The notes: generated from the letters alone by a model not told the origin. Counted from the stretch's first letter, positions 43,007 to 52,616 are shown. The stretch is DNA of 64,000 nt from Halanaerobium saccharolyticum subsp. saccharolyticum DSM 6643 (GCF_000350165.1 NZ_CAUI01000005.1:806001-870000); one strand, 5' to 3'. Numbers and translations: made by a program.

Positions 43007-44161
43007 ATGCTGATTCAGGCAACAAATAAATTAAGAGATGAATTAAATTTAAAAGAGCTTAAACCGAAAGAAAGACCTCCCTTATTTTCCTGGCATGCTA
43101 ATTTTTTTAGATTAAACCGCCGTAAAACAGTAGTTTTGGTTAATGATGCTACTGATTATACAGTGATTTTATATGGATTAAAAAAAGATGATTTTAATAA
43201 TTTTGAGGATCGAGTCAAAGCAGGAATAAGAAGAGCTTTTGAACGAGAGGGAATTAAAGCAAGTTTAATCGAAAAATATTTAGATCAATTTGAAGATTTT
43301 TGCTATCAGAAAGCAAAAGATAGAAGTTACATAGCGAGAATGAATAATTCCTGTAAAATGACGAAGCGATTTGCTGATAGATTAAATGAAAATGAAATTT
43401 ATCAGTCGCGCGTAGCAAAAAATATAAATAATATGTCGCGCAAAGATGATAAGAAAGATTACTTTTATCCTGATGAAACATTACAGCATGAATTAGCAGA
43501 ATATTTTGGCGAAAAAGAGGTAATTCAAACTCAGGCTGCAGTTTTAAAAGTTGAACTGGAACTCGGTGAATATCAAGCCTGGAGAAAGATAATAGTGCCT
43601 TTAAACTATACATTTCGAGAACTGCACAATATTCTTCAAAAACTATATAACTGGCAGGATTATCACCTGCATGATTTCTTTGTTTACAGTGAAGAAAAAG
43701 ATAAAACTAAAAATTGGAATCAATCAGAATATCACAGAGATGGATTCAAAGCTGTTTTAAATCTGGCTATGAACCAGGAAAATCTTGATTATAATAGAGA
43801 TCAGTTAAACTTTGCCGCTGAGGATTTTGAGCAGGCAATAGAAAATGAAGTTAAACTGAAAGACGTTCTACCTGCTAGGATCAAGTATATTTATGATTAC
43901 GGGGATAACTGGCATCATTATTTAGAAACTGAAGAAATTATAGAAGATTATAATAAGAATACTCCGAGCTTTTTAGAAGGAGAAGGAACTGCCCCCCCAG
44001 AAGATGTAGGAGGAGTAGGCGGGTTTAGTGAATTTATGAGCATTATCTCCAATCCAGATCATGAAGAATATGAGTCTATGCTGGAGTGGGCTGAAAGTCA
44101 GAGATTTAAAGAGTATGATCCGGAAGATATTAAATCTGATTTAAGACTTTATATTTATTAA
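43007..44161 (+). CDS. DUF6933 - pRiA4b ORF-3-like fusion protein
   Basis: The 384-residue protein has two domains. Residues 1-130 match DUF6933 (LIQATNKLRDEL, LFSWHANFFRLNRRKTVVLV, KDRSYIARMNN). Residues about 180-380 match the plasmid pRiA4b ORF-3 domain: YQAWRKIIVPLNYTFRELHN, LPARIKYIYDYGDNWHHYLE and LEGEGTAPPEDVGG. The function of neither domain is established. ATG 43007 (AAAGGA 9 bases upstream) is preferred to TTG 42998. A decayed copy of its start lies at 42719. It is mobile-region-type content. Confidence 0.8.
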   Translation: MLIQATNKLRDELNLKELKPKERPPLFSWHANFFRLNRRKTVVLVNDATDYTVILYGLKKDDFNNFEDRVKAGIRRAFEREGIKASLIEKYLDQFEDFCYQKAKDRSYIARMNNSCKMTKRFADRLNENEIYQSRVAKNINNMSRKDDKKDYFYPDETLQHELAEYFGEKEVIQTQAAVLKVELELGEYQAWRKIIVPLNYTFRELHNILQKLYNWQDYHLHDFFVYSEEKDKTKNWNQSEYHRDGFKAVLNLAMNQENLDYNRDQLNFAAEDFEQAIENEVKLKDVLPARIKYIYDYGDNWHHYLETEEIIEDYNKNTPSFLEGEGTAPPEDVGGVGGFSEFMSIISNPDHEEYESMLEWAESQRFKEYDPEDIKSDLRLYIY

Positions 44162-44232
44162 ACTTTTAGATAATTATGCTTAATCTTGAATTTAAAAATA
44201 GCTTGCTTTAAAAGAATAGGAGGATGATAAAA

Positions 44233-44925
44233 ATGGATAGTCTAAAACAATTATTAAATGACTTCCTAGCAGACCAGGATCAAAGGTTAAGCAAGAGAAC
44301 ATATAATGACTACACTAATGTAATATCTCTTTTTGAAGATTATTTAAATAGTTATGCTTATATGTTTTTACCAGAGGAAGAACAGGATAACTTTGAAGAA
44401 AAAGCTATCTATGGAGAAGATAATTACTGTGAGATGTATTCGATTGATAAACTCAGCAGTATGCAGATCGATGAATTTATGACTGATTTTATGATTCGGA
44501 AAGTAATGGCTGAAAAATATTTAATGAAAAAAACAGCAACTGTAATGCGGCGCTTCACTAAATGGTTGAAAAATAATAATTATATTGATAATAAAAAATT
44601 TGATGAGATTTATTCAACAATTAATGAGTTTAAAGATGTTCTACCCAAAGTGGTAGAGTTTTCTGATTTACTTTATGATGAATCAATTAAAAATGAATTT
44701 AATAACTATAATTCCTATGAGGAAGGTAATTATGCCATAACTAAAATCAAACAGGGTAAATTATGGGTTAAGGATTATATGGAAGGTAAAGAAGAGATAG
44801 GACCAGTTGTAGTTCCTAAAAAAATAACTGATTTAGCAGTAAAAGATTGTTTTGTTTATTTAGAACTCGGCAAAAAGGGAGATAAATATTATATAGTAAA
44901 TAGCGGTAATGTTTATCCGCTTTAA
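44233..44925 (+). CDS. Hypothetical protein with integrase SAM-like N-terminus
   Basis: The 230-residue acidic protein starts at ATG 44233 with AGGAGG 9 bases before. Its first 40 residues (LLNDFLADQDQRLSKRTYND) and YTNVISLFEDYLNSY resemble the core-binding (SAM-like) domain of tyrosine recombinases. No catalytic R/H-R-H/Y domain follows, so it is not an integrase. The C-terminal 60 residues are beta-rich (GPVVVPKKITDLAVKDCFVY). It may be a DNA-binding protein of a lost mobile element; function unknown. Confidence 0.6.
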   Translation: MDSLKQLLNDFLADQDQRLSKRTYNDYTNVISLFEDYLNSYAYMFLPEEEQDNFEEKAIYGEDNYCEMYSIDKLSSMQIDEFMTDFMIRKVMAEKYLMKKTATVMRRFTKWLKNNNYIDNKKFDEIYSTINEFKDVLPKVVEFSDLLYDESIKNEFNNYNSYEEGNYAITKIKQGKLWVKDYMEGKEEIGPVVVPKKITDLAVKDCFVYLELGKKGDKYYIVNSGNVYPL

Positions 44926-45017
44926 TATTAAATAATCTTTAAGAGCGGATAATGTTAAAGGATTAGAAGAATATAAGAATTAGATAATTTTTCTTGTCAT
45001 TTCAAAAGGAGTTAAAA

Positions 45018-45236
45018 ATGAATGCTTACAGCAAAAAAACTAAAAAAGAAGTTAGGCGGCTGGCTGCTCTTGCACATGAAAGAGAACTAAAAAAAGCTTT
45101 ATCTGATCTCAATGTAAAATTTAAGCAGTGGGAAAAGGAAAAAATTGATTCTTTTGAATTGGACAGTGAAATACACAAATTTCATAATAAGATATCAAGA
45201 GAAATCTTCAAAAAATATAACAGCTATTATTTTTAA
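45018..45236 (+). CDS. Small conserved coiled-coil protein (partner of 45251 gene)
   Basis: The 72-residue protein starts at ATG 45018 with AAAGGAG 7 bases upstream. It is basic and helical: YSKKTKKEVRRLAALAHERE, then DLNVKFKQWEKEKIDSFELD, ending EIHKFHNKISREIFKKY. This looks like a small conserved family that I recall next to a second small basic protein, as here 14 bases downstream. It could be a toxin-antitoxin-like or nucleic-acid-binding pair, by inference only. Confidence 0.65.
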   Translation: MNAYSKKTKKEVRRLAALAHERELKKALSDLNVKFKQWEKEKIDSFELDSEIHKFHNKISREIFKKYNSYYF

Positions 45237-45250
45237 TTGGAGGGGTACTA

Positions 45251-45532
45251 ATGTTTGCACCCAAAAGAAATAGATATAACAAAAAACAGAGACTTGCTGC
45301 TGCAGAAAAATGGATTACTGAATATGAAGGTAAAAATCTGGTTAAAGGTTATAGCAAATGGTTTGGAGTCGACAAAATCTGTGCGATAAATGAACTGGAA
45401 CTACTGGGCCATGATATAGATTCAGAATATAAAGAGCAGATTTATAAACATGAAATAGAGAAAGAAGATGCAAAAAAGGCAAATAATATCAGTAGAAATT
45501 ATGATAAAGATGATTTTGATGTATCTTTTTGA
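45251..45532 (+). CDS. Small conserved basic protein with possible HTH
   Basis: The 93-residue protein has KRNRYNKKQRLAAAEKWITE, then YEGKNLVKGYSKWFGVDKIC, and AINELELLGHDIDSEYKEQI. The middle (LVKGYSKWFGVDKICAINEL) could form a helix-turn-helix. It starts at ATG with GGAGGGG 6 bases upstream and is 14 bases from the preceding gene, so the two are co-translated. Function unknown. Confidence 0.65.
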   Translation: MFAPKRNRYNKKQRLAAAEKWITEYEGKNLVKGYSKWFGVDKICAINELELLGHDIDSEYKEQIYKHEIEKEDAKKANNISRNYDKDDFDVSF

Positions 45533-45563
45533 TTATTATTATCAAGAATAGAGGTGTTAAAAA

Positions 45564-45641
45564 ATGACACTAAAAGTTGATTTAAAAGATGTTTTAGAAG
45601 CATTAGTACTTAGAATCAGAGAGAGTAATTTTCTTAGCTAA
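45564..45641 (+). pseudogene. Possible truncated gene start (25 codons)
   Basis: ATG 45564 has GAGGTG 7 bases upstream and the frame runs TLKVDLKDVLEALVLRIRES before TAA at 45639. It has a good ribosome site but a very short product, and the 90 bases to the next gene hold nothing recognisable. It is probably the beginning of a deleted gene. Confidence 0.4.
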
Positions 45642-45730
45642 AAAGTTCACCCAATTTAAGGTTAAAAATTAAAATTTACCTGTTATTCGGTGAAACTAGC
45701 AATAAGTCGAAAGTTATTAAGGATGATAAA

Positions 45731-48175
45731 ATGGCCACTAAAAAAATAGATCTAATCACAATCAAAAATGATAAACTTTCTCTAAATATTAAAGGTAAGC
45801 CTCTGCATCCTGATCACGAAAAGGAGTTTCCAGAGGCAAATACGGCTCAGGCTGCCTGCAGTTTCAGTTCAAACTTAGAAGATGACTTTGACTTTAAATA
45901 CCATGATCCAGAAATGGATCAGCTCAAAAGAAGTCAATTTAATTCTATTAAAAGCTATCCCCTCTTTTTTGAATATCAGAATTATGATTTTTACATAGAA
46001 GCCGAGCTGCCAATTGAACTCTACCACCCCAATCGTGAAATTAGAGAATCTCTGTCACATCCCAATGACAATCCGAATGTGCTTTATGGCAGTGTCAATT
46101 TCGGCAGTGATATTGGTTATTCGGAATTTGAAATTAGAAGTAATTCTCGAGTGATTTTAACTTTAAAGTTAGAAGTATTTCCCAGTAAGATTGACTATCA
46201 AAAAGACTACAACCAGCTTTTAGAAGAGGTAAACAAGGAAGTATATAATTTAGCCTATGACTTTTTAAGAAAAACCTATCAGGAAATGAAAATTTCTGAA
46301 AAGCAGAACATAACTGAGGCTGAGTTTTTTGTAATCATAGAAAATATTTTTGAAGATTTATTTAAAGCCTTAAAAAGAGTAGAAGAGTCACCTCACCACC
46401 GGATTATTAGAAAAAGAAATGTCAGACCCGCCTCCAGAGTTAAAAAAGTCGGCAGACAGAGCCTCAAATGGTTAAATAAGAACAGCCGCCACTATGACAA
46501 AGAGCTTAAACTGCCGGAAAAGATGCTGGCAGTGGAGAAAAAATTGAGTTATGATAATTTTGAAAATAAATTTATCAAGTGGAGTTTTTCTGAACTGATC
46601 AAAAGACTCAAACACTTTAAAATTAATTATATTAATTCAAAAAGAAATCCTGATCAGAATTTAGTCACTAAAATTGAGAAGATGATTAGAAAGTTGAAAT
46701 TAAAGCTTAATCATTCATTTTTGGCTGAAGTTGGTGAGCTGCAGAAAATTGATTCAATTTCATTAGTGCTGCAGATGGCCCCCGGATATAAAGAATTATA
46801 TAAGTATTATTTAATGCTTTTAAAGGGACTTTCTCTCAATGGAGATATCTTTAGGCTTTCAATTAAACAACTCTGGCAGCTCTATGAATACTGGACCTTT
46901 CTCAAATTAAACAGCCTGCTGCAGGATAAATACAAAATGCTCAAAAATAATATTATTGAATTAGATTACAGCGGCATCAATGTTACTTTATCTCAGGGAG
47001 CCTCAGCCGAGGTCGAATACCAGAATCCAATTACCGGTGAGAAATTCACTTTAAGCTATAATAGATCAAGTGGAGATAGTATCACTACCAATCAGAAACC
47101 GGATAACATTTTATCACTTAGTAAAAATGATTCTGAGCACCAGTATAAATTTATTTTTGATGCTAAATATCGGCTTAATCAGGCAGAAGAGGGAACAGGC
47201 TATGGCAGTCGCTATGATTATATTCCTGGCCCTGAAGAATCTGACATCAATACCATGCACCGCTACCGGGATGCAGTAGCAGCAGAAATGGGAGCAGATT
47301 ACAGAAGAACAATGGTTGGGGCCTATGTGCTTTTTCCCTACCATGATCAAGAAAAATTTAAAGAACACAAATTCTATCAGAGTATAGAACAGGTTAATAT
47401 TGGAGCCTTTCCATTTTTGCCGGGCAGTACAGAACTTTTAGCTAAATTTTTAGAAAATATTATTGATGAATCAGCTCAGAGTAACTTTGAGCGCAATCTG
47501 CTGCCGGCAGCTGCAGAAGAATTTAGACCAGAGTCAGAATTTAAGGTTGACCTGCTGCTTGGATCACTGAAAAGAAAAAAGCAGCTGCAGTATTTGTTAG
47601 ATAATAATTTATATTATTTACCCTTACAGCAGCAAGTTTTAAATTATAATTTAGAATACATTGCAATTTTTCAGAGTAAAGCAAAGTTTGGTCAGCAGAG
47701 TGGAGTCCGCTATTACGGCAGGATAAAAAATAAAAAAATAGTTGAAAGAAAAGAAATTAATTTTCCTTCAAGCAGTAAAAGAACTAATCATAATTATTTG
47801 CTCTTTGAAGTTGAAAGCTGGCAGCAGCTTGGTAAAAAGATTAAAGCAGAGGGTTATGGAGTCAGCGGCAGCCACATTTATTCAAATTTGATGCTGCTCA
47901 AAAAGGCTGATACCCTGCCTGAACTGAGTATCAGATCATTAAAAGAATGGCGGCTCTGGCTGGAATTAAAACGGCTCAAAGAAGATATCAAGCTTAAGTT
48001 GAAAAATAATAATCTGGATCAGATTAATAAAATTGAGGGCTTTAAGGTTGGAGAAATTGAGCTTAAGCTGCAGGCTAATAAACTTCAGGCTGAGTTAAAA
48101 AATGAGCTCTTAGAATTTTCTTATTCAAAGTTTATTCAAAATCCAAGGGCTGTTTTAAATAAGATATATAAATAA
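45731..48175 (+). CDS. DUF2357 McrC-like restriction nuclease
   Basis: The 814-residue protein has an N-terminal beta region, then the DUF2357 helical part (RPASRVKKVGRQSLKWLNKN, LSYDNFENKFIKWSF). The PD-(D/E)XK core is in KPDNIL and FIFDAKYRLN (about 475-480), with the HRYRDAVAAE helix. The last 200 residues form an extra domain (YNLEYIAIFQSKAKFG, GRIKNKKIVE). DUF2357 proteins normally lie beside a DUF3578/AAA McrB and provide cleavage in a type IV-like system. None is adjacent here; a matching McrB is 41 kb upstream at 2445. Codon style resembles that mcrB's 3' half. Confidence 0.82.
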   Translation: MATKKIDLITIKNDKLSLNIKGKPLHPDHEKEFPEANTAQAACSFSSNLEDDFDFKYHDPEMDQLKRSQFNSIKSYPLFFEYQNYDFYIEAELPIELYHPNREIRESLSHPNDNPNVLYGSVNFGSDIGYSEFEIRSNSRVILTLKLEVFPSKIDYQKDYNQLLEEVNKEVYNLAYDFLRKTYQEMKISEKQNITEAEFFVIIENIFEDLFKALKRVEESPHHRIIRKRNVRPASRVKKVGRQSLKWLNKNSRHYDKELKLPEKMLAVEKKLSYDNFENKFIKWSFSELIKRLKHFKINYINSKRNPDQNLVTKIEKMIRKLKLKLNHSFLAEVGELQKIDSISLVLQMAPGYKELYKYYLMLLKGLSLNGDIFRLSIKQLWQLYEYWTFLKLNSLLQDKYKMLKNNIIELDYSGINVTLSQGASAEVEYQNPITGEKFTLSYNRSSGDSITTNQKPDNILSLSKNDSEHQYKFIFDAKYRLNQAEEGTGYGSRYDYIPGPEESDINTMHRYRDAVAAEMGADYRRTMVGAYVLFPYHDQEKFKEHKFYQSIEQVNIGAFPFLPGSTELLAKFLENIIDESAQSNFERNLLPAAAEEFRPESEFKVDLLLGSLKRKKQLQYLLDNNLYYLPLQQQVLNYNLEYIAIFQSKAKFGQQSGVRYYGRIKNKKIVERKEINFPSSSKRTNHNYLLFEVESWQQLGKKIKAEGYGVSGSHIYSNLMLLKKADTLPELSIRSLKEWRLWLELKRLKEDIKLKLKNNNLDQINKIEGFKVGEIELKLQANKLQAELKNELLEFSYSKFIQNPRAVLNKIYK

Positions 48176-48288
48176 TTAGTCGAATTAAAAAGAATATTAT
48201 ACATAAGTTTTGAACTTCTAGCTTGATTTAAAAAAGCAGCTGCATTTTAAAATAGAATATTAAATTATAATTGAGGAAGTGACACGAG

Positions 48289-49185
48289 ATGAAAATTGAT
48301 TTAAATGACATTTTAGATAATATATATGGTGGAGTATATTATGTTGATCAAAACAGAAAGATAAGATATTGGAATAAAGAGGCTGCAGAAATTACAGGTT
48401 TTTCAAAAGCAGAAGTAATAGGAAAACATTGTTATGACAACATTCTCCAGCATGTAGATGATCAAGGAACTAATTTATGTCATAATGGCTGCCCACTTCA
48501 TGCTACAATGGAAGATGGCAAAAAAAGAGAGGCAAATGTATATTTACATCATAAAGATGGTCAGCGAATTCCAGTAACAATTAGAACTGTTCCTTTAAAA
48601 GATGAAAAGAATGAAATAGTAGGAGCGGTAGAATTATTTTTGAAAAATATAAAAATGAAGTCTTTAGAAGAAAAAATTAATGAATTAAAACAGGAAAATC
48701 ATAGAGATAAATTAACTGAAATTAATAACCGAAACTATTTAGAAAAGATTTTAGCTGAAATAATTGAGCGAAATGATATAAATAAAGATAATATAGCATT
48801 TTGTTTTTTAGATGTTGATGATTTTAAATATATAAATGATAATTATGGTCATTTAGTTGGAGACAGAATTTTAGCGATGATTGCTAATACCCTAAAAAAT
48901 AATCTGAGAGATGCTGATAAAGCTTTTAGATGGGGCGGAGATGAATTCGCGCTAATACTCTTTGATATAAATAATAACACATATCTTAAAAATTTATTAG
49001 AAAGACTTAAATTATTAATTAATGAATCTTTTATCGAACACAAGCAGGAAAAGATAAATGTTACAATGTCTTTTGGTGCTACTAAATTTAGCAAAAATGA
49101 TACAATTGAATCTCTTACCAAAAGAGCAGATAATAACATGTATGAAAGTAAAAAACAGGGCAAAAATCAGATTACAGTGAACTGA
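48289..49185 (+). CDS. PAS-GGDEF diguanylate cyclase
   Basis: The 298-residue protein has an N-terminal PAS domain (residues about 1-125: GGVYYVDQNRKIRYWNKEAA, FSKAEVIGKHCYDNIL, NLCHNGCPLHATMEDGKKRE). A linker coiled coil and a GGDEF domain follow: DKLTEINNRNYL, FCFLDVDDFKYINDNYGHLV and RWGGDEFALI near 214. The intact GGDEF site indicates c-di-GMP synthesis. Cysteines in the PAS (HCYDN, LCHNGC) may sense redox or bind a cofactor. It is cytoplasmic, with no membrane segments. Confidence 0.9.
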   Translation: MKIDLNDILDNIYGGVYYVDQNRKIRYWNKEAAEITGFSKAEVIGKHCYDNILQHVDDQGTNLCHNGCPLHATMEDGKKREANVYLHHKDGQRIPVTIRTVPLKDEKNEIVGAVELFLKNIKMKSLEEKINELKQENHRDKLTEINNRNYLEKILAEIIERNDINKDNIAFCFLDVDDFKYINDNYGHLVGDRILAMIANTLKNNLRDADKAFRWGGDEFALILFDINNNTYLKNLLERLKLLINESFIEHKQEKINVTMSFGATKFSKNDTIESLTKRADNNMYESKKQGKNQITVN

Positions 49186-49239
49186 TATTCAAATAATTTT
49201 AATAATATTATTTCAGATTCTAATCAGAGGATTGATATT

Positions 49240-49476
49240 ATGCTGACTATTAAATGTGCTAAATGTAAAACTAAACTTTTTAAATACAAAAAAATTGGGC
49301 AGGGAAAAGTTCTTCGCTGCTGGAAATCTAAAATAACAAGACTCTATGATGGAAAAGTTTCAGGCCGGGACTTTGTCTGTGGACATTGTGGAAATGTCAT
49401 CGCCGAAATCAAAGATGACCGGCTTGAGATGAATAGTGATGCTTTTACTTATACTGGAACCAAAATTAGGAAATAA
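49240..49476 (+). CDS. Small zinc-ribbon protein
   Basis: The 78-residue protein has two CxxC knuckles, KCAKCKTKLFKY at residues 5-16 and FVCGHCGNVIAEI at about 46-58. They can chelate one zinc ion. The middle is basic (VLRCWKSKITRL), suggesting nucleic-acid contact. Function unknown. ATG has GAGG-type site upstream. Confidence 0.75.
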   Translation: MLTIKCAKCKTKLFKYKKIGQGKVLRCWKSKITRLYDGKVSGRDFVCGHCGNVIAEIKDDRLEMNSDAFTYTGTKIRK

Positions 49477-49561
49477 TTAAATAGCTGAACGCTTTTTAAC
49501 TTAAAAATTTTTTCTTTAAAAAATCAAAAAATGAGAATAAATAATTATTGGGTGATTCTTA

Positions 49562-50116
49562 ATGAATAAAACAAAACTTTCGAAAACAGTCTCCTATATT
49601 CTGAGGCACCATCCGGAAGACTTTGATTTGAAACTGGCAGCAGATGCTTCAGTTAAAACAGATAAGTTACTGGCTGCTCTGCAAAATAGATTTCAGGATA
49701 TAACTAAAGTAGATTTAATTCAGCTGGTAAAGAATGATTCTAAAGGACGCTTCAGTTTTTTAGATAATAAAGAAAGAATTAGAGCTAATTATGGTCACAG
49801 CATTGAAGGAGTTAGCCCTGATTATCAAGCCGTAGAACCTCCAGAGATTCTCTATCACGGAACAAGGCCGGAGGTTAAAACTAAAATTATGGCTGCCGGG
49901 CTGAAGCCAATGGCCAGAAATTATGTTCACTTAAGTCTTGGAGTTAAGGAAGCTAAAAAAGTGGCCCGCAGGAGAACCAGGCAGCCGGTAATCTTTAAGG
50001 TCAAAGCTCTGAAAGCCCATCATGAGGGACAGGACTTTTATAAAACAGCCAAAGATATTTATCTGACAGATGAAATTTCTGCTATATATTTATCATTATT
50101 AACTGAAAACGACTAA
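49562..50116 (+). CDS. kptA: RNA 2'-phosphotransferase (KptA/Tpt1 family)
   Basis: The 184-residue protein has the N-terminal winged helix KLSKTVSYILRHHPEDF and the ADP-ribosyltransferase-like core: IRANYGHSI (Arg and His), LYHGTRP, NYVHLSLG and the late VIFKVKALK strand. The enzyme transfers a 2'-phosphate from RNA to NAD. In bacteria lacking tRNA splicing its natural substrate is uncertain. Full length for the family. Confidence 0.9.
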   Translation: MNKTKLSKTVSYILRHHPEDFDLKLAADASVKTDKLLAALQNRFQDITKVDLIQLVKNDSKGRFSFLDNKERIRANYGHSIEGVSPDYQAVEPPEILYHGTRPEVKTKIMAAGLKPMARNYVHLSLGVKEAKKVARRRTRQPVIFKVKALKAHHEGQDFYKTAKDIYLTDEISAIYLSLLTEND

Positions 50117-50160
50117 ACTTAAAGCTTAGATAAAATAAATCAGTAAGGGAAGTGTAGTCT

Positions 50161-51075
50161 TTGATCTATTTATTTTTAGCAGTCTTATGCAGTTCATCAA
50201 TTGCTTTAATCTTTAAATTCAGCGAATCAAATAATTTAAATAGATATCTAGTTACTTCGATTAATTATTTTACTGCAGCAGCAATTTCTTTATTTCTCAT
50301 TTTTAATCAGGGGATTAAGTTTTTTGATTTTAATCACAGTGATTTTAGGGCAAATTTCAACCGCGTTATTTTTGAGGGAGAAGGATTATTTTCGGCTCAA
50401 TCCAGTCAGCAGTGGGCAACTTTAATTGGCTTGGCTGCCGGTATTTTTTTCTTCACCTCTTTTATCTATTATCAAAAGAGTGTACGCGAAAATGGAGCCA
50501 GCCTGGCCGGAACTTTCGGCAAGTTAGGAATTTTAATTCCGATGCTCTTTGCAATAATTATCTGGCGGGAATATCCAGAAGACTTGCAGTGGGTTGGTAT
50601 TCTGCTGGCTATTAGTTCAATTATTCTGGTTAACTTTCCTTTTAAGAAGGACTTAGGGCAGGCTCTGAGGTTAAATTTAATCTTTCTTTTTCTCTACGGT
50701 GGTATTGCAGAATTTAGCAATAAGATATTTCAAAAATATGCTCTGGTTAATTATAAGGTATTATTTTTGTTCTGGGTTTTCTTTTCTGCTTTTTTGATCA
50801 GTTCTTTCTATAGTTTTAAAAAGGTAGGCCGCTATCCCAAAAAATCAGAACTATTAACCGGATTTGCAGTTGGGATTCCCAATCTGTTTTCTTCATTTTT
50901 TCTGATCAGCGCCTTAAACTATCTTAAAACAGCAGTTGTCTTTCCGATATTCAGTGCAGGAAGTATTGTTTTGATAACGGCTGCAGGCTGTTTGTTTTTT
51001 GGCGAAAAACTAAAGACTAAAGAATGGCTTTCGATTTTGATGACAGTAGTGGCCTTAATTTTAATCAATATCTAA
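50161..51075 (+). CDS. EamA/DMT-superfamily transporter
   Basis: The 304-residue membrane protein has about ten helices in two halves, beginning MIYLFLAVLCSSSIALIFKF. It has GASLAGTFGKLGILIPMLFA at the end of half one and TAVVFPIFSAGSIVLITAAG near the end of half two, the DMT signature. It starts at TTG 50161 with AAGGGAAG upstream. Substrate unknown. Confidence 0.8.
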   Translation: MIYLFLAVLCSSSIALIFKFSESNNLNRYLVTSINYFTAAAISLFLIFNQGIKFFDFNHSDFRANFNRVIFEGEGLFSAQSSQQWATLIGLAAGIFFFTSFIYYQKSVRENGASLAGTFGKLGILIPMLFAIIIWREYPEDLQWVGILLAISSIILVNFPFKKDLGQALRLNLIFLFLYGGIAEFSNKIFQKYALVNYKVLFLFWVFFSAFLISSFYSFKKVGRYPKKSELLTGFAVGIPNLFSSFFLISALNYLKTAVVFPIFSAGSIVLITAAGCLFFGEKLKTKEWLSILMTVVALILINI

Positions 51076-51164
51076 AGCCAATAAAAATATTATCTGCTCA
51101 AATAAGTTGATCAGAAAGCTTTAAATCCTAAAAATAACTAAAAGATAGGAGTTATGATTATATA

Positions 51165-51665
51165 ATGAAAGAAATTTTTGAAAGAAGAAGTATTAGAAAA
51201 TATACAGCTGAGAAAGTTGAAAAAGAAAAAATAAAAAAGATTGTTAAAGCTGGCTTTGCAGCACCTTCCTGTGGAAATCAGCGGATAAACCACTTCATAA
51301 TTATAAAAAACAAAAAAATATTAAATAGTATTGCTGATATACATGGGTATGCAGAGGCCCTTCGAGAAGCTGATACGGCTGTAGCTGTCTGTGCAAATTT
51401 AGAAGAAGAGCTTTATCAAGGTTTTTGGGTACAGGATTGTGCTGCTGCAGCTGAAAATATGCTGACAGAAGCAGTTCATTTGGGTTTAGGAGCTGTCTGG
51501 CTTGGAGTTTATCCTAAAGAGAGAATTATAGAGCATGTAAATTCTATTTTAGAAATTCCTGAAAAAGTAAAGGTTCTTTCAATAATTTCTCTCGGTTATC
51601 CAGCAGAAGAAAAAGAAGCTTCAGATAGATATATAGAAGCTAAAGTTCATTTTGATAAATGGTAG
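51165..51665 (+). CDS. Nitroreductase family protein
   Basis: The 166-residue flavoprotein has FERRSIRKYTAEKVEKEKI and FAAPSCGNQRINHFIII, the FMN-binding start. WVQDCAAAAENMLTEAVHLG, LGAVWLGVYP and a terminal short IISLGYPAEEK follow. It is a minimal nitroreductase-fold oxidoreductase using FMN and NAD(P)H. Size is typical for the small subfamily. Confidence 0.9.
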   Translation: MKEIFERRSIRKYTAEKVEKEKIKKIVKAGFAAPSCGNQRINHFIIIKNKKILNSIADIHGYAEALREADTAVAVCANLEEELYQGFWVQDCAAAAENMLTEAVHLGLGAVWLGVYPKERIIEHVNSILEIPEKVKVLSIISLGYPAEEKEASDRYIEAKVHFDKW

Positions 51666-51703
51666 TATGAGTTTCTTCAATATATTCAAAAAAGGTGATA
51701 AAA

Positions 51704-52540
51704 ATGAAATTAAAAGTTTTAGTTGAAAATAATACCTTAATTGACCGCTACTTTAGAGGAGAACCTGGTGTTTCCTATTATCTTGAAGCTGATGGCAAAA
51801 AGATATTATTTGATACCGGCTATTCTGATCTTTTTATAGAAAATGCTAAAAAAATGGGCATAGATTTATTAGATTTGGATTATCTTGTGCTTTCCCACAG
51901 CCATCTTGATCACACTTGGGGCTTACAGCATTTAATTCAATTTTATACTGAAGCCCAAATTGAAAATAGGAAATATAAAAAACCTATACTAGTGACCCAT
52001 CCTGAAACTTTTGCTTCCAGAAAGGTAGGAGGAATTGATCAGATTGGCTCTTTGATTTCTAAGGAAAGGGCAGGCCATCATTTTGATTTAAATTTGAGCA
52101 GAGAATATATTCAGCTGACTGAAAATCTAGTTTTTTTAGGAGAAATTGAGAGAAATAATAATTTTGAAGCTCAAAATCCTATCGGAAAAGTAATAATTAG
52201 CGGTAACGAAAAAGATGATTATATAATTGAAGATTCTGCCTTAGCTTATCAGACTTCTGAGGGATTAGTAATTATCACCGGCTGCTCACATGCTGGGATC
52301 TGCAATATCATAGAAGAGGCCAAAGATATATTTAAGGATGATAGAATAATTGATGTAATTGGTGGCTTTCATCTGCAGAATCCTTCCAAAAAGCAGCTGG
52401 AAGGAACAAAAACTTATTTTGAAAATCTTAAACCTAAAGTTATTCACGCATCGCACTGCACGGATCTGCATTCTAAAATAGAATTAGCTCAAGTAGTAGA
52501 TCTTAAAAAAGTTGGGGTAGGACTGGAATTAATTTATTAA
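51704..52540 (+). CDS. MBL-fold metallo-hydrolase
   Basis: The 278-residue protein has the metallo-beta-lactamase motif LSHSHLDHTWG (HxHxDH), FDTGYSDLFI upstream, GCSHAGICNI (third metal His) and DVIGGFHL, HASHCTD at the end. This is the pattern of the small hydrolase group related to MTH/7,8-dihydropterin-type MBL proteins. It starts at ATG 51704, with AAAGGTGA overlapping an upstream GTG that is rejected. Substrate unknown. Confidence 0.88.
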   Translation: MKLKVLVENNTLIDRYFRGEPGVSYYLEADGKKILFDTGYSDLFIENAKKMGIDLLDLDYLVLSHSHLDHTWGLQHLIQFYTEAQIENRKYKKPILVTHPETFASRKVGGIDQIGSLISKERAGHHFDLNLSREYIQLTENLVFLGEIERNNNFEAQNPIGKVIISGNEKDDYIIEDSALAYQTSEGLVIITGCSHAGICNIIEEAKDIFKDDRIIDVIGGFHLQNPSKKQLEGTKTYFENLKPKVIHASHCTDLHSKIELAQVVDLKKVGVGLELIY

Positions 52541-52616
52541 ATTTATCTAAAACCCAACTCAGATAAGATGGAATGTTTTTAATGTCTACAGATAAAAAAA
52601 TATGGAGGCGATAACC

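Noticed and set aside
44233-44925. Tyrosine recombinase (integrase) for the island
   Set aside because: Only a SAM-like N-terminal similarity is seen; the catalytic R, H-x-x-R and Y residues are absent.
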